DNA of 13,427 nucleotides from NCBI GenBank assembly GCA_049644325.1, contig JBARRR010000040.1, forward strand, positions 1 to 13,427. Reading direction: 5' to 3'. Below, in pieces: positions 1 through 6,691 of the stretch (position 1 is its first letter; every line of letters starts with the position of its first letter). The DNA comes from DASZHA01 sp049644325. GTDB lineage: Bacteria; Chloroflexota; Dormibacteria; DASZGP01. The position numbers were made by a program, and so were the translations under genes. The notes beneath the pieces are model-generated. The model searched no databases. It worked only from the letters and a program-made list of their open reading frames with translations, and was not told the DNA's origin.

Positions 1-263
1 TCGTGGTACTGCTGCCCCGGCTGGTTCTCCTCGGATCCGTGGTGGTGGTCGATGCTGAACACTCGGATACCCGCCGCCTGCGCCGCCGCCCCGAGGTAGA
101 TCGCCGATTTACCGCAGTAGCTGCCGATCTCCAGCAGCGGGCCAATCGCGGCGGCCCGCCGGCCCAGCTCGAACAGCGCCAGCCCCTCGGCGTCGGGCAT
201 GAAGCCTATCGCCGCCTGGGCCGCGGCCAGCGCCGCCACCGGCATGGTGGCGCCCGCGGTCAC
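1..263 (-). CDS. Class I SAM-dependent methyltransferase, N-terminal part (cut by window edge)
   Basis: The first 87 residues are visible; the gene runs off the left end. Residues 43-51 (LLEIGSYCG) form the glycine-rich SAM-binding motif I after a beta strand. Residues 69-76 (FSIDHHHG) give the acidic residue at the end of strand 2 that normally binds the SAM ribose, followed by SEENQPG. This pattern fits the Methyltransf_24-like class I methyltransferases common in actinobacteria; the substrate cannot be told. I chose the GTG at 263-261 because it overlaps the upstream stop as GTGA, giving tight translational coupling. An in-frame ATG at 245-243 is the alternative start. It forms an operon with the membrane protein gene upstream. 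The family call rests on motif reading only. Confidence 0.8.
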   Translation of the reverse strand, partial: MTAGATMPVAALAAAQAAIGFMPDAEGLALFELGRRAAAIGPLLEIGSYCGKSAIYLGAAAQAAGIRVFSIDHHHGSEENQPGQQYH

Positions 264-928
264 GGCGACTTCGTCACCTGCGGCGACGGCGACCCCACCG
301 TATTGGGAGCCGGCGTAAACGGTCCCACATGGTTGATCGCCAGCAGCACGAAGATGACCACCACCACCAGGACCAGCCCGGCGCCGAGGAGGGACGGCCA
401 GATGCCGCCACTCCCCTCCGAAAGCGCAGCGATCGCCTCGGCGCGCTCGCGCTCGCGCTCCTCCTCGCTGATGACGGGCAGGTCGTCCAGGGGGCGCGAC
501 GAGAGCTCATACGTCTCGTAGCTGCGATCGGAGACCTGGAACGTCGCCTGCAGCTCGGCCATCACCGCGCGCATCTGGGCCGGCGTCATCGAGGGGCGCG
601 ATGTGACGTCCCGCTCGTCGGCCAATGTCTCAGCCTCACCGCCGCCCGGCCGGGGCGCCGGTGCCGGCAACGCGTCCCATCCCGGCGGCTGCGCGTGCGC
701 CTCGGCGACGGCTGGGGTCTCGACGTCGGTGAGCTTGGCGCGAAGATCCTCGCTCTGGTACATCCGCGCCAGCGCCCGGGGATCGGGCAGGGCGGCGTCC
801 TTATTGACCAGGTCGGTGGAATTGGCCTCCCGAGTCCTGGCGTACTCCGCGGCTTGGGCCGCGGTCCTGACCTTGGCCTGGTCCAGGATCGCCTTCAGCC
901 TGTCGCTGGGCTGGAACTCGGAAGTCAC
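260..928 (-). CDS. Single-pass, C-terminally anchored membrane protein of unknown function
   Basis: I do not recognise this 222-residue protein. The first ~30 residues look helical and charged. Residues 80-100 are Pro/Gly/Ala-rich and probably disordered. Residues 114-130 form a short helix. Residues 154-170 are a very acidic-basic stretch (SEEEREREREAEAI-like spacing of E and R), suggesting a short coiled coil. One strong hydrophobic helix lies at 178-198, followed by a ~24-residue Pro/Ser/Thr-rich tail. There is no signal peptide, so the bulk is predicted cytoplasmic with the short tail outside. The start is GTG at 928, with a GAGG-containing stretch about 12-15 nt upstream. The stop overlaps the start of the methyltransferase gene (GTGA). 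It is divergent from the ParA-type gene with only 45 bp between the starts, so shared regulation is plausible. Confidence 0.75.
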   Translation of the reverse strand: MTSEFQPSDRLKAILDQAKVRTAAQAAEYARTREANSTDLVNKDAALPDPRALARMYQSEDLRAKLTDVETPAVAEAHAQPPGWDALPAPAPRPGGGEAETLADERDVTSRPSMTPAQMRAVMAELQATFQVSDRSYETYELSSRPLDDLPVISEEERERERAEAIAALSEGSGGIWPSLLGAGLVLVVVVIFVLLAINHVGPFTPAPNTVGSPSPQVTKSP

Positions 929-951
929 GCGGACCCGCCTCGGGCGGCGGC

Positions 952-957
952 TATCAT
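952..957 (+). promoter_or_regulatory. Candidate -10 box (TATCAT) for the ParA-type gene
   Basis: TATCAT matches TANNNT and sits 16 nt before the ATG at 974. A start of transcription about 7 nt downstream would leave a ~10-nt leader containing GAGG at 965-968, 5 nt from the ATG. This supports the 974 start over the in-frame ATG at 956, which overlaps the hexamer. No clear -35 is seen. The whole 929-973 gap is shared with the divergent membrane protein gene. Confidence 0.3.
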
Positions 958-973
958 GGCCGACGAGGTTTGC

Positions 974-1723
974 ATGACGGAGATCATCGCGGTAGCGAGT
1001 AGCAAGGGCGGCGTCGGTAAGACCACGACGTCATTTTCGCTTGCCGCCGCCGCCGGCCTTCAGGGCTCCGTGATCGTCGTCGACCTCGATCCCTCGATCT
1101 CGCTTACCACCCAGATGCAGGTCCCCATCACCGGGCCGACGATCGAGGACGTCCTCCTTGGACGGTCCACCCTCGAAGACGCCCTGATCCAGACCAAGGA
1201 GGGGATCCTGGTGATCCCGGGTAGCCGCAACTCCTTCAGTGTCGACCTCACCCTCGACCTGCTGGAGAGGACGTTTGCGCCTGTGGTGGACGTGGCCGAC
1301 ACCCTGATCCTCGACACCCGGCCGGCGCTGGAGTCGCTCGGCAACGTGATGCGGTTCAGCACCAAGACCGTGATCCCCACCTATCTCGACGGCGTGTCGA
1401 TGCCTGTGACCGCCGACACCATCCACCTGGCCCTCGAGATTGGGGTGGCGGACAAGATCGCCGGGGTCCTGGCCACCAATGTGCGGCGGCCGCTGACCAA
1501 GCTGGCACGCGACCTCTACGCCAGCCTGCAGATGAGCGGCGTGGGGCTCGAGGCGGTTGTCTGGAACACGGTCCAGTGGCCGACCGCGCTGGCGTCCGGC
1601 GGCCTTGGTGGCTTTCCCGAGCTGATGGAGGCGGCGACGGTTATCTACGACGAGGTTCGGTCGCGCACGTCGCCGCAGGTGGCGCTGAGGCTGTACTCCG
1701 AGGCCTGGCGCAAGACCGCCTAG
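974..1723 (+). CDS. ParA/MinD-type P-loop ATPase (orphan)
   Basis: A 249-residue protein of the ParA/MinD/Soj superfamily, whose members cycle between ATP-bound dimer and monomer to position DNA or protein cargo. The deviant Walker A is intact at residues 11-18 (KGGVGKTT), with signature Lys11 and P-loop Lys16. The strand with Asp37 and Asp39 (VVDLDP) is present, and Walker B ends at Asp114 (LILDTR). The usual DTPP is DTRP here, and the DPQGN-like switch reads DPSIS. The end (residues 235-247) is compatible with a short amphipathic helix, which in MinD would bind membrane; this is inference. The start was chosen at ATG 974 because GAGG lies 5 nt upstream and the P-loop then starts at the usual distance. 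ATG 956 would add six residues. There is no ParB and no parS-like repeat in the window. It converges on the Clp-N gene with a 20-bp gap. Confidence 0.85.
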   Translation: MTEIIAVASSKGGVGKTTTSFSLAAAAGLQGSVIVVDLDPSISLTTQMQVPITGPTIEDVLLGRSTLEDALIQTKEGILVIPGSRNSFSVDLTLDLLERTFAPVVDVADTLILDTRPALESLGNVMRFSTKTVIPTYLDGVSMPVTADTIHLALEIGVADKIAGVLATNVRRPLTKLARDLYASLQMSGVGLEAVVWNTVQWPTALASGGLGGFPELMEAATVIYDEVRSRTSPQVALRLYSEAWRKTA

Positions 1724-1743
1724 GCGATCCAGCCTGGAACGGG

Positions 1744-2343
1744 TTAGGCCCTTTCGCCCTCGACCGCGGCTCGGATCGCATCCGCTGACACTCCGAGCTG
1801 CCTGAGCGCTGCCGCGGCGGTCCCGTCGCCCTCGGCGAGTGCCAGCAGGAGCTCGGCGGAGCCGATCTCCTCGGGGTACTCAACGGACTCGAAGGCGGAC
1901 TCAACCACGCTCTTGAGCTCCGCGGTGGTACCGATGCCTTCTGCTGCCTGTTCCCGCTGTGAGAGCCCGGCGATCGCCGACTCAACCTTGTCCAGGCTCA
2001 CCGCCAGGCTGGCGAGCGCGATTCCGGCAGGTGAGCCCCCTCGCTGAAGCAGCCCGAGCAGCAGGTCATCCGTGGTGACGTGGTCGCGCGATTCCTTGGT
2101 GGCACGCTCCTGCCCATGGAGCATCGCCGCCTTGGCGTCGTCCGAAAAGCGATTGAACGGGAGCACCATTCCCTTGGCAAAGCGGCCTCCGTCGCGATTC
2201 TGGAGCTTGGCCAGGCGCCCGCGCTTGACCCCGAGACCGAGCATGCTTCGCGCTTCCGTCTTATCGACGATGCCAAGCTCGACCGCCTTCAGCAGTTCAG
2301 CGGTCGTGTTGATGCGCAGGTTGTCCGGACTAGAAATACCCAT
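1744..2343 (-). CDS. Stand-alone Clp N-terminal domain protein (no ATPase)
   Basis: This 199-residue protein carries the two tandem helical repeats of the Clp N domain. Repeat 1 (about residues 63-128) has FSDDAKAAM, the DHVTTDDLLLGLL motif and a paired helix to ~125. Repeat 2 (about 138-198) has a degenerate AELKSVVESA and EEIGSAELLLALA. In ClpC/ClpA/ClpB this domain docks adaptors and substrates ahead of the AAA+ rings; here no AAA+ module follows, so it may be an adaptor, a decoy or a sensor (inference). The first ~55 residues are not Clp-N: a helical segment (TAELLKAVELGIVDKTEA) and then a basic stretch. The start is ATG 2343; longer in-frame starts would translate the operator repeats. 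No Shine-Dalgarno is visible, and a -10-like box lies 12 nt upstream, so the transcript may be nearly leaderless. The family call is firm; the role is unknown. Confidence 0.8.
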   Translation of the reverse strand: MGISSPDNLRINTTAELLKAVELGIVDKTEARSMLGLGVKRGRLAKLQNRDGGRFAKGMVLPFNRFSDDAKAAMLHGQERATKESRDHVTTDDLLLGLLQRGGSPAGIALASLAVSLDKVESAIAGLSQREQAAEGIGTTAELKSVVESAFESVEYPEEIGSAELLLALAEGDGTAAAALRQLGVSADAIRAAVEGERA

Positions 2344-2350
2344 CGCCCGC

Positions 2351-2387
2351 AGTTTACCGTAAAGACACCGTAAATGCACCGTAAACT
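2351..2387. repeat. Three ACCGTAAA direct repeats at 11-bp period, bounded by inverted AGTTTAC/GTAAACT
   Basis: ACCGTAAA occurs at 2356-2363, 2367-2374 and 2378-2385, a constant 11-bp step close to one helical turn. The ends AGTTTAC (2351-2357) and GTAAACT (2381-2387) are exact inverted copies. The first unit together with its flank reads TTTACCGTAAA, palindromic apart from its central base. The repeats lie directly upstream of the Clp-N gene start. This looks like an operator for a protein binding head-to-tail on one face of the helix, as seen with BldC/MerR-like regulators; the regulator is unknown. Confidence 0.7.
2356..2385 (-). promoter_or_regulatory. Candidate promoter of the Clp-N gene, embedded in the repeats
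   Basis: On the minus strand the outermost unit offers a -35-like TTTACG (2385-2380) and the innermost a -10-like TACGGT (2361-2356, TANNNT), separated by 18 bp. The -10 ends 12 nt before the ATG at 2343, so a transcript start near 2349 is expected. A protein bound to the repeats would then cover the core promoter, which suggests repression. This is inferred from spacing only. Confidence 0.35.
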
Positions 2388-2388
2388 T

Positions 2389-2413
2389 CGTGCCGACGGA
2401 CGCGGTCGGCACG
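2389..2413 (-). terminator. Candidate terminator hairpin after the patatin/acyl-CoA ligase operon
   Basis: CGTGCCGAC (2389-2397) and GTCGGCACG (2405-2413) form a perfect 9-bp stem with a 7-nt loop, 32 bp past the stop of the ligase gene. On the minus strand it is followed by AAGTTTACGG, so there is only a short T run. Such GC-rich stems with weak U tracts are common as terminators in high-GC bacteria. It could instead be an extra regulator site for the Clp-N gene. Confidence 0.5.
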
Positions 2414-2444
2414 CCTGGAGCGGTCGAGCGGTGGGCCCGCGAGC

Positions 2445-4223
2445 CTACGGGGTGGTGGGAGTCTTGGGTGCGGCGGCCTTACGCCGTCCCGTTGTGCTCT
2501 TGCCGGCAGGCTTCGCCTTGGCTGGTGCGCCGTTCTGGGACTCCAGGTCAACCAGCTCGCGCTTGAGCACCTTGCCGGTGGTGTTGCGGGGCAGCTCCTT
2601 GATGAACTCGACCTCACGCGGCACCTTGAAGCGCGCCGTGTTGCTCTTGACGAAGTCCTTGACCTCGCTTTCGGAGAGCTTGGCGCCGTCGGCGAGGACC
2701 ACGTAGGCCTTGAGCCGCTGGCCGAACTCCTTGTCCTTGACGCCGACGACGGCGACCTCCGAGACCTCCTTGCGACTGGCGATGAGGTCCTCGATCTCCC
2801 GCGGGAAGACGTTCTCGCCGCCGGAGACGATCATCTCGTCGTCGCGGCCCTCGACAAAGAGCCGGCCACCGTGGTCGAAGTAGCCGACATCCCCGGTGCT
2901 CATCAGGCCCCCGATCTGGGCCTTGGACTCGACGCCGCCGGTGTAGCCCTCGAACTCGAAGCCGCTGGCCACGAAGATGCGGCCGGTCTGGTTCTCGCCG
3001 TCCACCGGCTCGTTGTTCTGGTCGAAGAGCCGGACGGTGGTGTTCCACGGCGGCTTGCCCGCGGTTCCCGGCGCCTGGCGCAGGTCCTTGGGCGTGGCGA
3101 TCGTCGCCCAGGCCACCTCCGTCGAGCCGTAGAGGTTGTAGAGGATGTCGCCGAAGTCGTCCATGAACGTGGTGGCGAGCTCGCCGGGGAGCGCCGAGCC
3201 ACTGACGGCGACGACGCGCAGGGAGGCGGTGTCGTACTTGTGGCGGACCGCCTCGGGCAGCTCCATGATCCGCTGCAGCATCACCGGCACCACCGCCAGC
3301 GCCGTCGGCCGGTACTTCTCGATGGTGGCCAGCGTGTCCTCGGGGTCGAAGCGCCGCCGCAGCAGGAAGGTCGAGCTGAGCAGCATCCCCAGGGTGAAAT
3401 GGGCGAAGCCCCAGGAGTGGAAGAGGGGCGCGGCGATGAAGGTCGTCTCGCGCGACTTCAACGGGATCACGGAGAGCAACGACACCCCGGGGTCTAGGTT
3501 CTTGGGTTGATGGCGCCCCGCGCCCTTGGGGGTGCCGGTCGTCCCCGACGTCAGGATCACGACCCGGCCCGGTTCCTTCGGCGGCCTACGAGGCGCTTGA
3601 CTCCCCTCCGCGATCAGCTCCTCGATCGTCGGCTGGCTCACCTTGTCGCCCTTGTCAACCCAGCCGATGAAGGACTCGCGACCCTTGGCCGCCGCCTTGA
3701 GCAGGGCGGTGAACTCGGCGTCGTGGATGATGGCCTGCACCCCCTCGCGCTCGCAGACGTCGGCCAGCTGGGGCCCGGCGAAGCCGGTGTTGAGCAGCAG
3801 GGTGTGGCCGCCCAGCTTGGAGATGGCGACCACCGCCTCGATGAAGCCGCGGTGGTTGCGGCACATCACCCCGATGTTGTCGCCCGCCCCGACGCCGGCC
3901 GCCTCCAGGGAGTTGGCCAGGGCGTCAGTCCGGCGGTTGACGTCGCTGAAGGAGAGGGTGCCGACCTCGTCGATGATGGCGGTCTCGTCGGCTCGCGCCA
4001 GCCCCGCGATGATGTAGCCCGCCGCCGGGGTGTTTCCCCAGGCCCGCAGGGTCAGCAGCATGTGGGCGATCGTGTCGGGTCGCATCGGCCGCAGGAAGCC
4101 GGCCTCCGTCAGCACTCGGATGCTCATCGCCTGCCGGTCGAGCTGGTGCAGGAGCTTGCCGGCGATGGCGTCGACGCTGCCAACCACGGGGAGCTCGAGC
4201 TTGCCGATGATGGGCAGCGGCAT
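2445..4223 (-). CDS. Long-chain fatty acyl-CoA synthetase / AMP-dependent ligase (FadD-like)
   Basis: A 592-residue ANL-superfamily adenylating enzyme, expected to activate a fatty acid with ATP and transfer it to CoA. The core motifs are complete: A3 P-loop LTSGTTGTPKGA (224-235), A5 YGSTE (365-369), A7 STGD (442-445), A8 hinge GRDDEMIVSGGENVFPRE (459-476) and A10 PRNTTGKVLKREL (545-557) with catalytic Lys551. The SGGENVFPREIE hinge and the long N-terminal extension (~75 residues before the AMP-binding domain) resemble mycobacterial FadD-type enzymes rather than acetyl-CoA synthetases. Residues 563-592 are an added Lys/Ala/Pro/Thr-rich basic tail not needed for catalysis. The ATG shares one base with the stop of the patatin gene (TGATG), so translation is probably coupled. 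Exact chain-length preference cannot be read from the sequence. Confidence 0.93.
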   Translation of the reverse strand: MPLPIIGKLELPVVGSVDAIAGKLLHQLDRQAMSIRVLTEAGFLRPMRPDTIAHMLLTLRAWGNTPAAGYIIAGLARADETAIIDEVGTLSFSDVNRRTDALANSLEAAGVGAGDNIGVMCRNHRGFIEAVVAISKLGGHTLLLNTGFAGPQLADVCEREGVQAIIHDAEFTALLKAAAKGRESFIGWVDKGDKVSQPTIEELIAEGSQAPRRPPKEPGRVVILTSGTTGTPKGAGRHQPKNLDPGVSLLSVIPLKSRETTFIAAPLFHSWGFAHFTLGMLLSSTFLLRRRFDPEDTLATIEKYRPTALAVVPVMLQRIMELPEAVRHKYDTASLRVVAVSGSALPGELATTFMDDFGDILYNLYGSTEVAWATIATPKDLRQAPGTAGKPPWNTTVRLFDQNNEPVDGENQTGRIFVASGFEFEGYTGGVESKAQIGGLMSTGDVGYFDHGGRLFVEGRDDEMIVSGGENVFPREIEDLIASRKEVSEVAVVGVKDKEFGQRLKAYVVLADGAKLSESEVKDFVKSNTARFKVPREVEFIKELPRNTTGKVLKRELVDLESQNGAPAKAKPAGKSTTGRRKAAAPKTPTTP

Positions 4224-5302
4224 CAGGCCGACTTCCGGCGGGGCGCGGCGCCGACGCCGACGATCTCCGACCAGGTTTCGACAGGGATGTCGGTCGGCTC
4301 CTTGACGCGATAGGACTCACCCGGCGGCAGCCCCTCGAGGAGCTGCCGCATCTCGGGCGCCCGCAGCTGGGCGCCCACCGTCTCGATCGCCTGCTCGATG
4401 ACGGCGTGTCGCTTGCGGCCGCTGAGCCAGTTGGTGCCCATCAGCCTGAGGTCGGGCACCGTCGGCTGCAGCAGGGCCACCTTGGTTCCGCCCTCGCGCA
4501 CCAGGCGTGCCTCCTGCCCCAGCCGTCGTCCCGCACCGGATCGCAGCAGCGCCTGAAGCCGGGGCAGGGGCCGGAAGCCCTTCGGCCGGTAGCGCGAGGA
4601 CATCGGGTTGAGGCAGATCACCAGGTCGAGGTCCCTGCCAGCCAGCAGGTCGAGGTTGGAGACCGAGTTGACGCCGCCGTCGATGTAGAGGCGCCCACCG
4701 ATCTTGACCGGCTGGTAGAAGCTGGGGACGGCGCAGGAGGCCGCCACCGCGTCGGCCAGCTCGGCCCGCGGCGAGCCCCGCCGGCCGAAGACGGCGCGCT
4801 TGCCGGTGGCGTAGTCGGTGGCCACCAGCCACAGGTTGGGATGGGGTGACCAGCCCTCCGGCACGACGCGGCGAACGATCTCCTTGAGCGGTTCGGTGGA
4901 GACCACCCCCCGCGGGCCGAGTGAGAGCAGGAGGCCATAGGCGCCGGCACCACCACGCCGGGTCAGCGAGTTGAGGGCCAGCTGTGGCGATCCCAGCACC
5001 AGCCAGGGGATGCCCCGGCCCAGGTGGTAGCGGGCGCCGGCGCTGCGATCGGCGCTGGCAGCGGGCTGGCCGTCGGCGCCGGCGAGGCCGTCGAAGTTGC
5101 GCCCCTGCGAGTGGGCCACCATGAACCACGGCGGTATGCCCGACGCGACCAGGGTCCCCATCATCGAACCGGCGGAGGTGCCCACCACATAGTCCGCGCT
5201 GCCCGGGTCCCACCCGGTTTCGCGCGCCAGCGCCTCCAGGCCGCCCGTTATCCAGGCGCCTCCCATGACGCCGCCCGCGCCCAGGACCAGACCGACCTTC
5301 AT
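4223..5302 (-). CDS. Patatin-like phospholipase / acyl hydrolase
   Basis: A 359-residue protein with the patatin Ser-Asp dyad. The oxyanion loop is GAGGVMGG near residues 8-15, the nucleophile elbow is GTSAG with Ser43, and the catalytic Asp208 lies in DGG (208-210) after LYID. The family hydrolyses acyl esters of phospholipids or lysophospholipids. There is no signal peptide, so it is predicted cytoplasmic or peripheral to the membrane. The domain occupies residues 1-~225; the remaining ~130 residues, with a basic central part and a basic end, are less typical. The start is ATG 5302 with a weak purine-rich GAAGAAG just upstream. It is first in an operon with the acyl-CoA ligase (TGATG overlap), which suggests that released fatty acids are re-activated to acyl-CoA. 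Confidence 0.9.
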   Translation of the reverse strand: MKVGLVLGAGGVMGGAWITGGLEALARETGWDPGSADYVVGTSAGSMMGTLVASGIPPWFMVAHSQGRNFDGLAGADGQPAASADRSAGARYHLGRGIPWLVLGSPQLALNSLTRRGGAGAYGLLLSLGPRGVVSTEPLKEIVRRVVPEGWSPHPNLWLVATDYATGKRAVFGRRGSPRAELADAVAASCAVPSFYQPVKIGGRLYIDGGVNSVSNLDLLAGRDLDLVICLNPMSSRYRPKGFRPLPRLQALLRSGAGRRLGQEARLVREGGTKVALLQPTVPDLRLMGTNWLSGRKRHAVIEQAIETVGAQLRAPEMRQLLEGLPPGESYRVKEPTDIPVETWSEIVGVGAAPRRKSA

Positions 5303-5421
5303 GTCTTCTTCACAAAAATACCCCGGTCCCTAACCGGCAAAGAGCCCGGGGTTCGCCATCGTTTAATGCTACATTCCGGGCGGCAGCGATCATACGCTCG
5401 CCACCGGGCCACCCGCACAAA
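5303..5421. promoter_or_regulatory. Divergent promoter region between patatin and SCP2-hydrolase genes
   Basis: This 119-bp gap is the most AT-rich stretch of the neighbourhood. On the minus strand TATTTT (5320-5315) is a -10-like box ending 12 nt before the patatin ATG; the nearest -35-like TTGCCG (5340-5335) is only 14 bp away, which is short. On the plus strand TACATT (5370-5375) and TACGCT (5393-5398) fit TANNNT, without a convincing -35. An imperfect CCCCGG...CCGGGG inverted pair (5321-5326, 5346-5351) could be a regulator site. Specific boxes are tentative. Confidence 0.4.
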
Positions 5422-6687
5422 TTGAACGCACAATTCGCCGACGCAGCCGATGACGCTGAGGGCCTGATCGAGCTCCTCGAAGGCAAGGGAAGGAGCTCAA
5501 CCTCTCGACGCGCCGTGCTCAAGCCGGGCATCCAGGCGTTCGACGACGTCGAGGTCGCCCTCAGGATGGACGCCGACAACGCCTGGAGCGTCGAGATCAA
5601 CGAAGGGCGGCTGGGCATCTTCGGCCGAGGCAGCAGCACCCAGATCTTTGGCGATCCCGAGATCCTCGAAGCCATCATCAAGGGCACCGAGTCCGGCATC
5701 GAGGCCTTTCTCGAGGGCCGGGTTCGGGTGCGCGGCAACATCGCCCTGTCGCTGCAGATCGAGGGCATGTTCGCCGCCCGGGCACGCCCCAAGCGCTTTC
5801 CCCGGCCTGCCTTCGTCAACGCCGGTGGCATCGACACCTTCTTTCTCGAGGCCGGGTCGGGGCCGCCGGTGGTGCTCCTCCACGGGCTGGGGGCGACCAA
5901 CGCCTCGATGCTGCCAAGTCTCTGGGACCTGGCCCGCGACCACCACGTCTTCGCCCCCGACCTGCCCGGCTTCGGCGGCTCGGACAAACCGATCAGGACC
6001 TATGACTTCCCCTTCTTCGCCCGCTGGCTGGCGGACTTCCTCGACGCCCTGGGACTCAAGCGCGCCCACCTGGTGGGCAACTCGCTGGGCGGACGGATCT
6101 CGCTGGAGGCCGGGTTGCGACTGCCTGACCGTGTGGATCGCCTGGTGCTGTACTGCCCGTCGCCGGCGTTCCTGCGTGGCCGCCAGTACGTGCCCTTTGT
6201 TCGCTGGCTTCGACCCGAGATGGCCCTGGTGCCGATGCTGTTAACCCACGGCACCGTCGCAGGCATCGCGCGCTCGATGTTTGCCGACCCCAAGCGGCTG
6301 CAGCCGGAGTGGTACGACTCCTTCGCCGACGAGTTCCTGCGGGTGTTCGCAACGCCCCGGGGTCGAATCGCCTTCTTCTCGGCTGCCCGGCAGGTGTACC
6401 TCGAGCCACCCGATGGCGAGGACGGGTTCTGGGACCGGCTCGGCGAGATCAAGGCGCCGACCCTCTTCATCTGGGGTGAGAACGATTGGCTGGTCCCGGC
6501 CCGCTTCGAGCGTCATGTCGTCGAAGCCCTGCCGTCGGCGAAGTCGGTGGTCCTTCCGGACTGCGGTCACGTGCCCCAGTACGAGCTGCCGGAGAAGACC
6601 GCCGAGCTGACCCGGGAATTCCTCGACACCGGCCGCAAGAAGGCCGCCAACGGTGGCGGCGGAGGCAAACCCACCCGCGCGAAGTAG
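5422..6687 (+). CDS. SCP2 sterol/lipid-transfer domain fused to alpha/beta hydrolase
   Basis: A 421-residue two-domain protein. Residues ~5-118 match the SCP2 lipid-binding fold: paired strands around VEVALRMDA and WSVEINEG, then DPEILEAIIKGTESG and FLEGRVRVRGNIALSLQIEGMF. Residues ~126-402 form an alpha/beta hydrolase with oxyanion HGLG (154-157), nucleophile Ser221 in GNSLGG, acid Asp355 in GENDWLVP and His383 in CGHVPQYE, so the triad is complete. The tail is Gly/Lys-rich. No signal peptide is seen. The start is TTG 5422 without a Shine-Dalgarno; it is preferred because the SCP2 fold needs these residues, although a later GTG is possible. It is divergent from the patatin/ligase operon, fitting a role in lipid ester hydrolysis with a built-in lipid carrier. 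The substrate is unknown. Confidence 0.85.
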   Translation: MNAQFADAADDAEGLIELLEGKGRSSTSRRAVLKPGIQAFDDVEVALRMDADNAWSVEINEGRLGIFGRGSSTQIFGDPEILEAIIKGTESGIEAFLEGRVRVRGNIALSLQIEGMFAARARPKRFPRPAFVNAGGIDTFFLEAGSGPPVVLLHGLGATNASMLPSLWDLARDHHVFAPDLPGFGGSDKPIRTYDFPFFARWLADFLDALGLKRAHLVGNSLGGRISLEAGLRLPDRVDRLVLYCPSPAFLRGRQYVPFVRWLRPEMALVPMLLTHGTVAGIARSMFADPKRLQPEWYDSFADEFLRVFATPRGRIAFFSAARQVYLEPPDGEDGFWDRLGEIKAPTLFIWGENDWLVPARFERHVVEALPSAKSVVLPDCGHVPQYELPEKTAELTREFLDTGRKKAANGGGGGKPTRAK

Positions 6688-6691
6688 GTTG

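Noticed and set aside
329..973. Long in-frame N-terminal extension of the ParA-type reading frame
   Set aside because: It is antisense to the membrane-protein gene, is Arg/Gly-rich without family features, and the P-loop ATPase fold begins naturally at 974.
2351..2387. The ACCGTAAA repeats as a CRISPR array or plasmid iteron origin
   Set aside because: There are only three 8-bp units at an 11-bp period, no spacers, no Cas or Rep gene nearby, and the position fits a promoter operator.
2344..2412. Longer start for the Clp-N gene at 2412
   Set aside because: The added residues would be encoded by the operator repeats and the hairpin; they show no Clp-N similarity.
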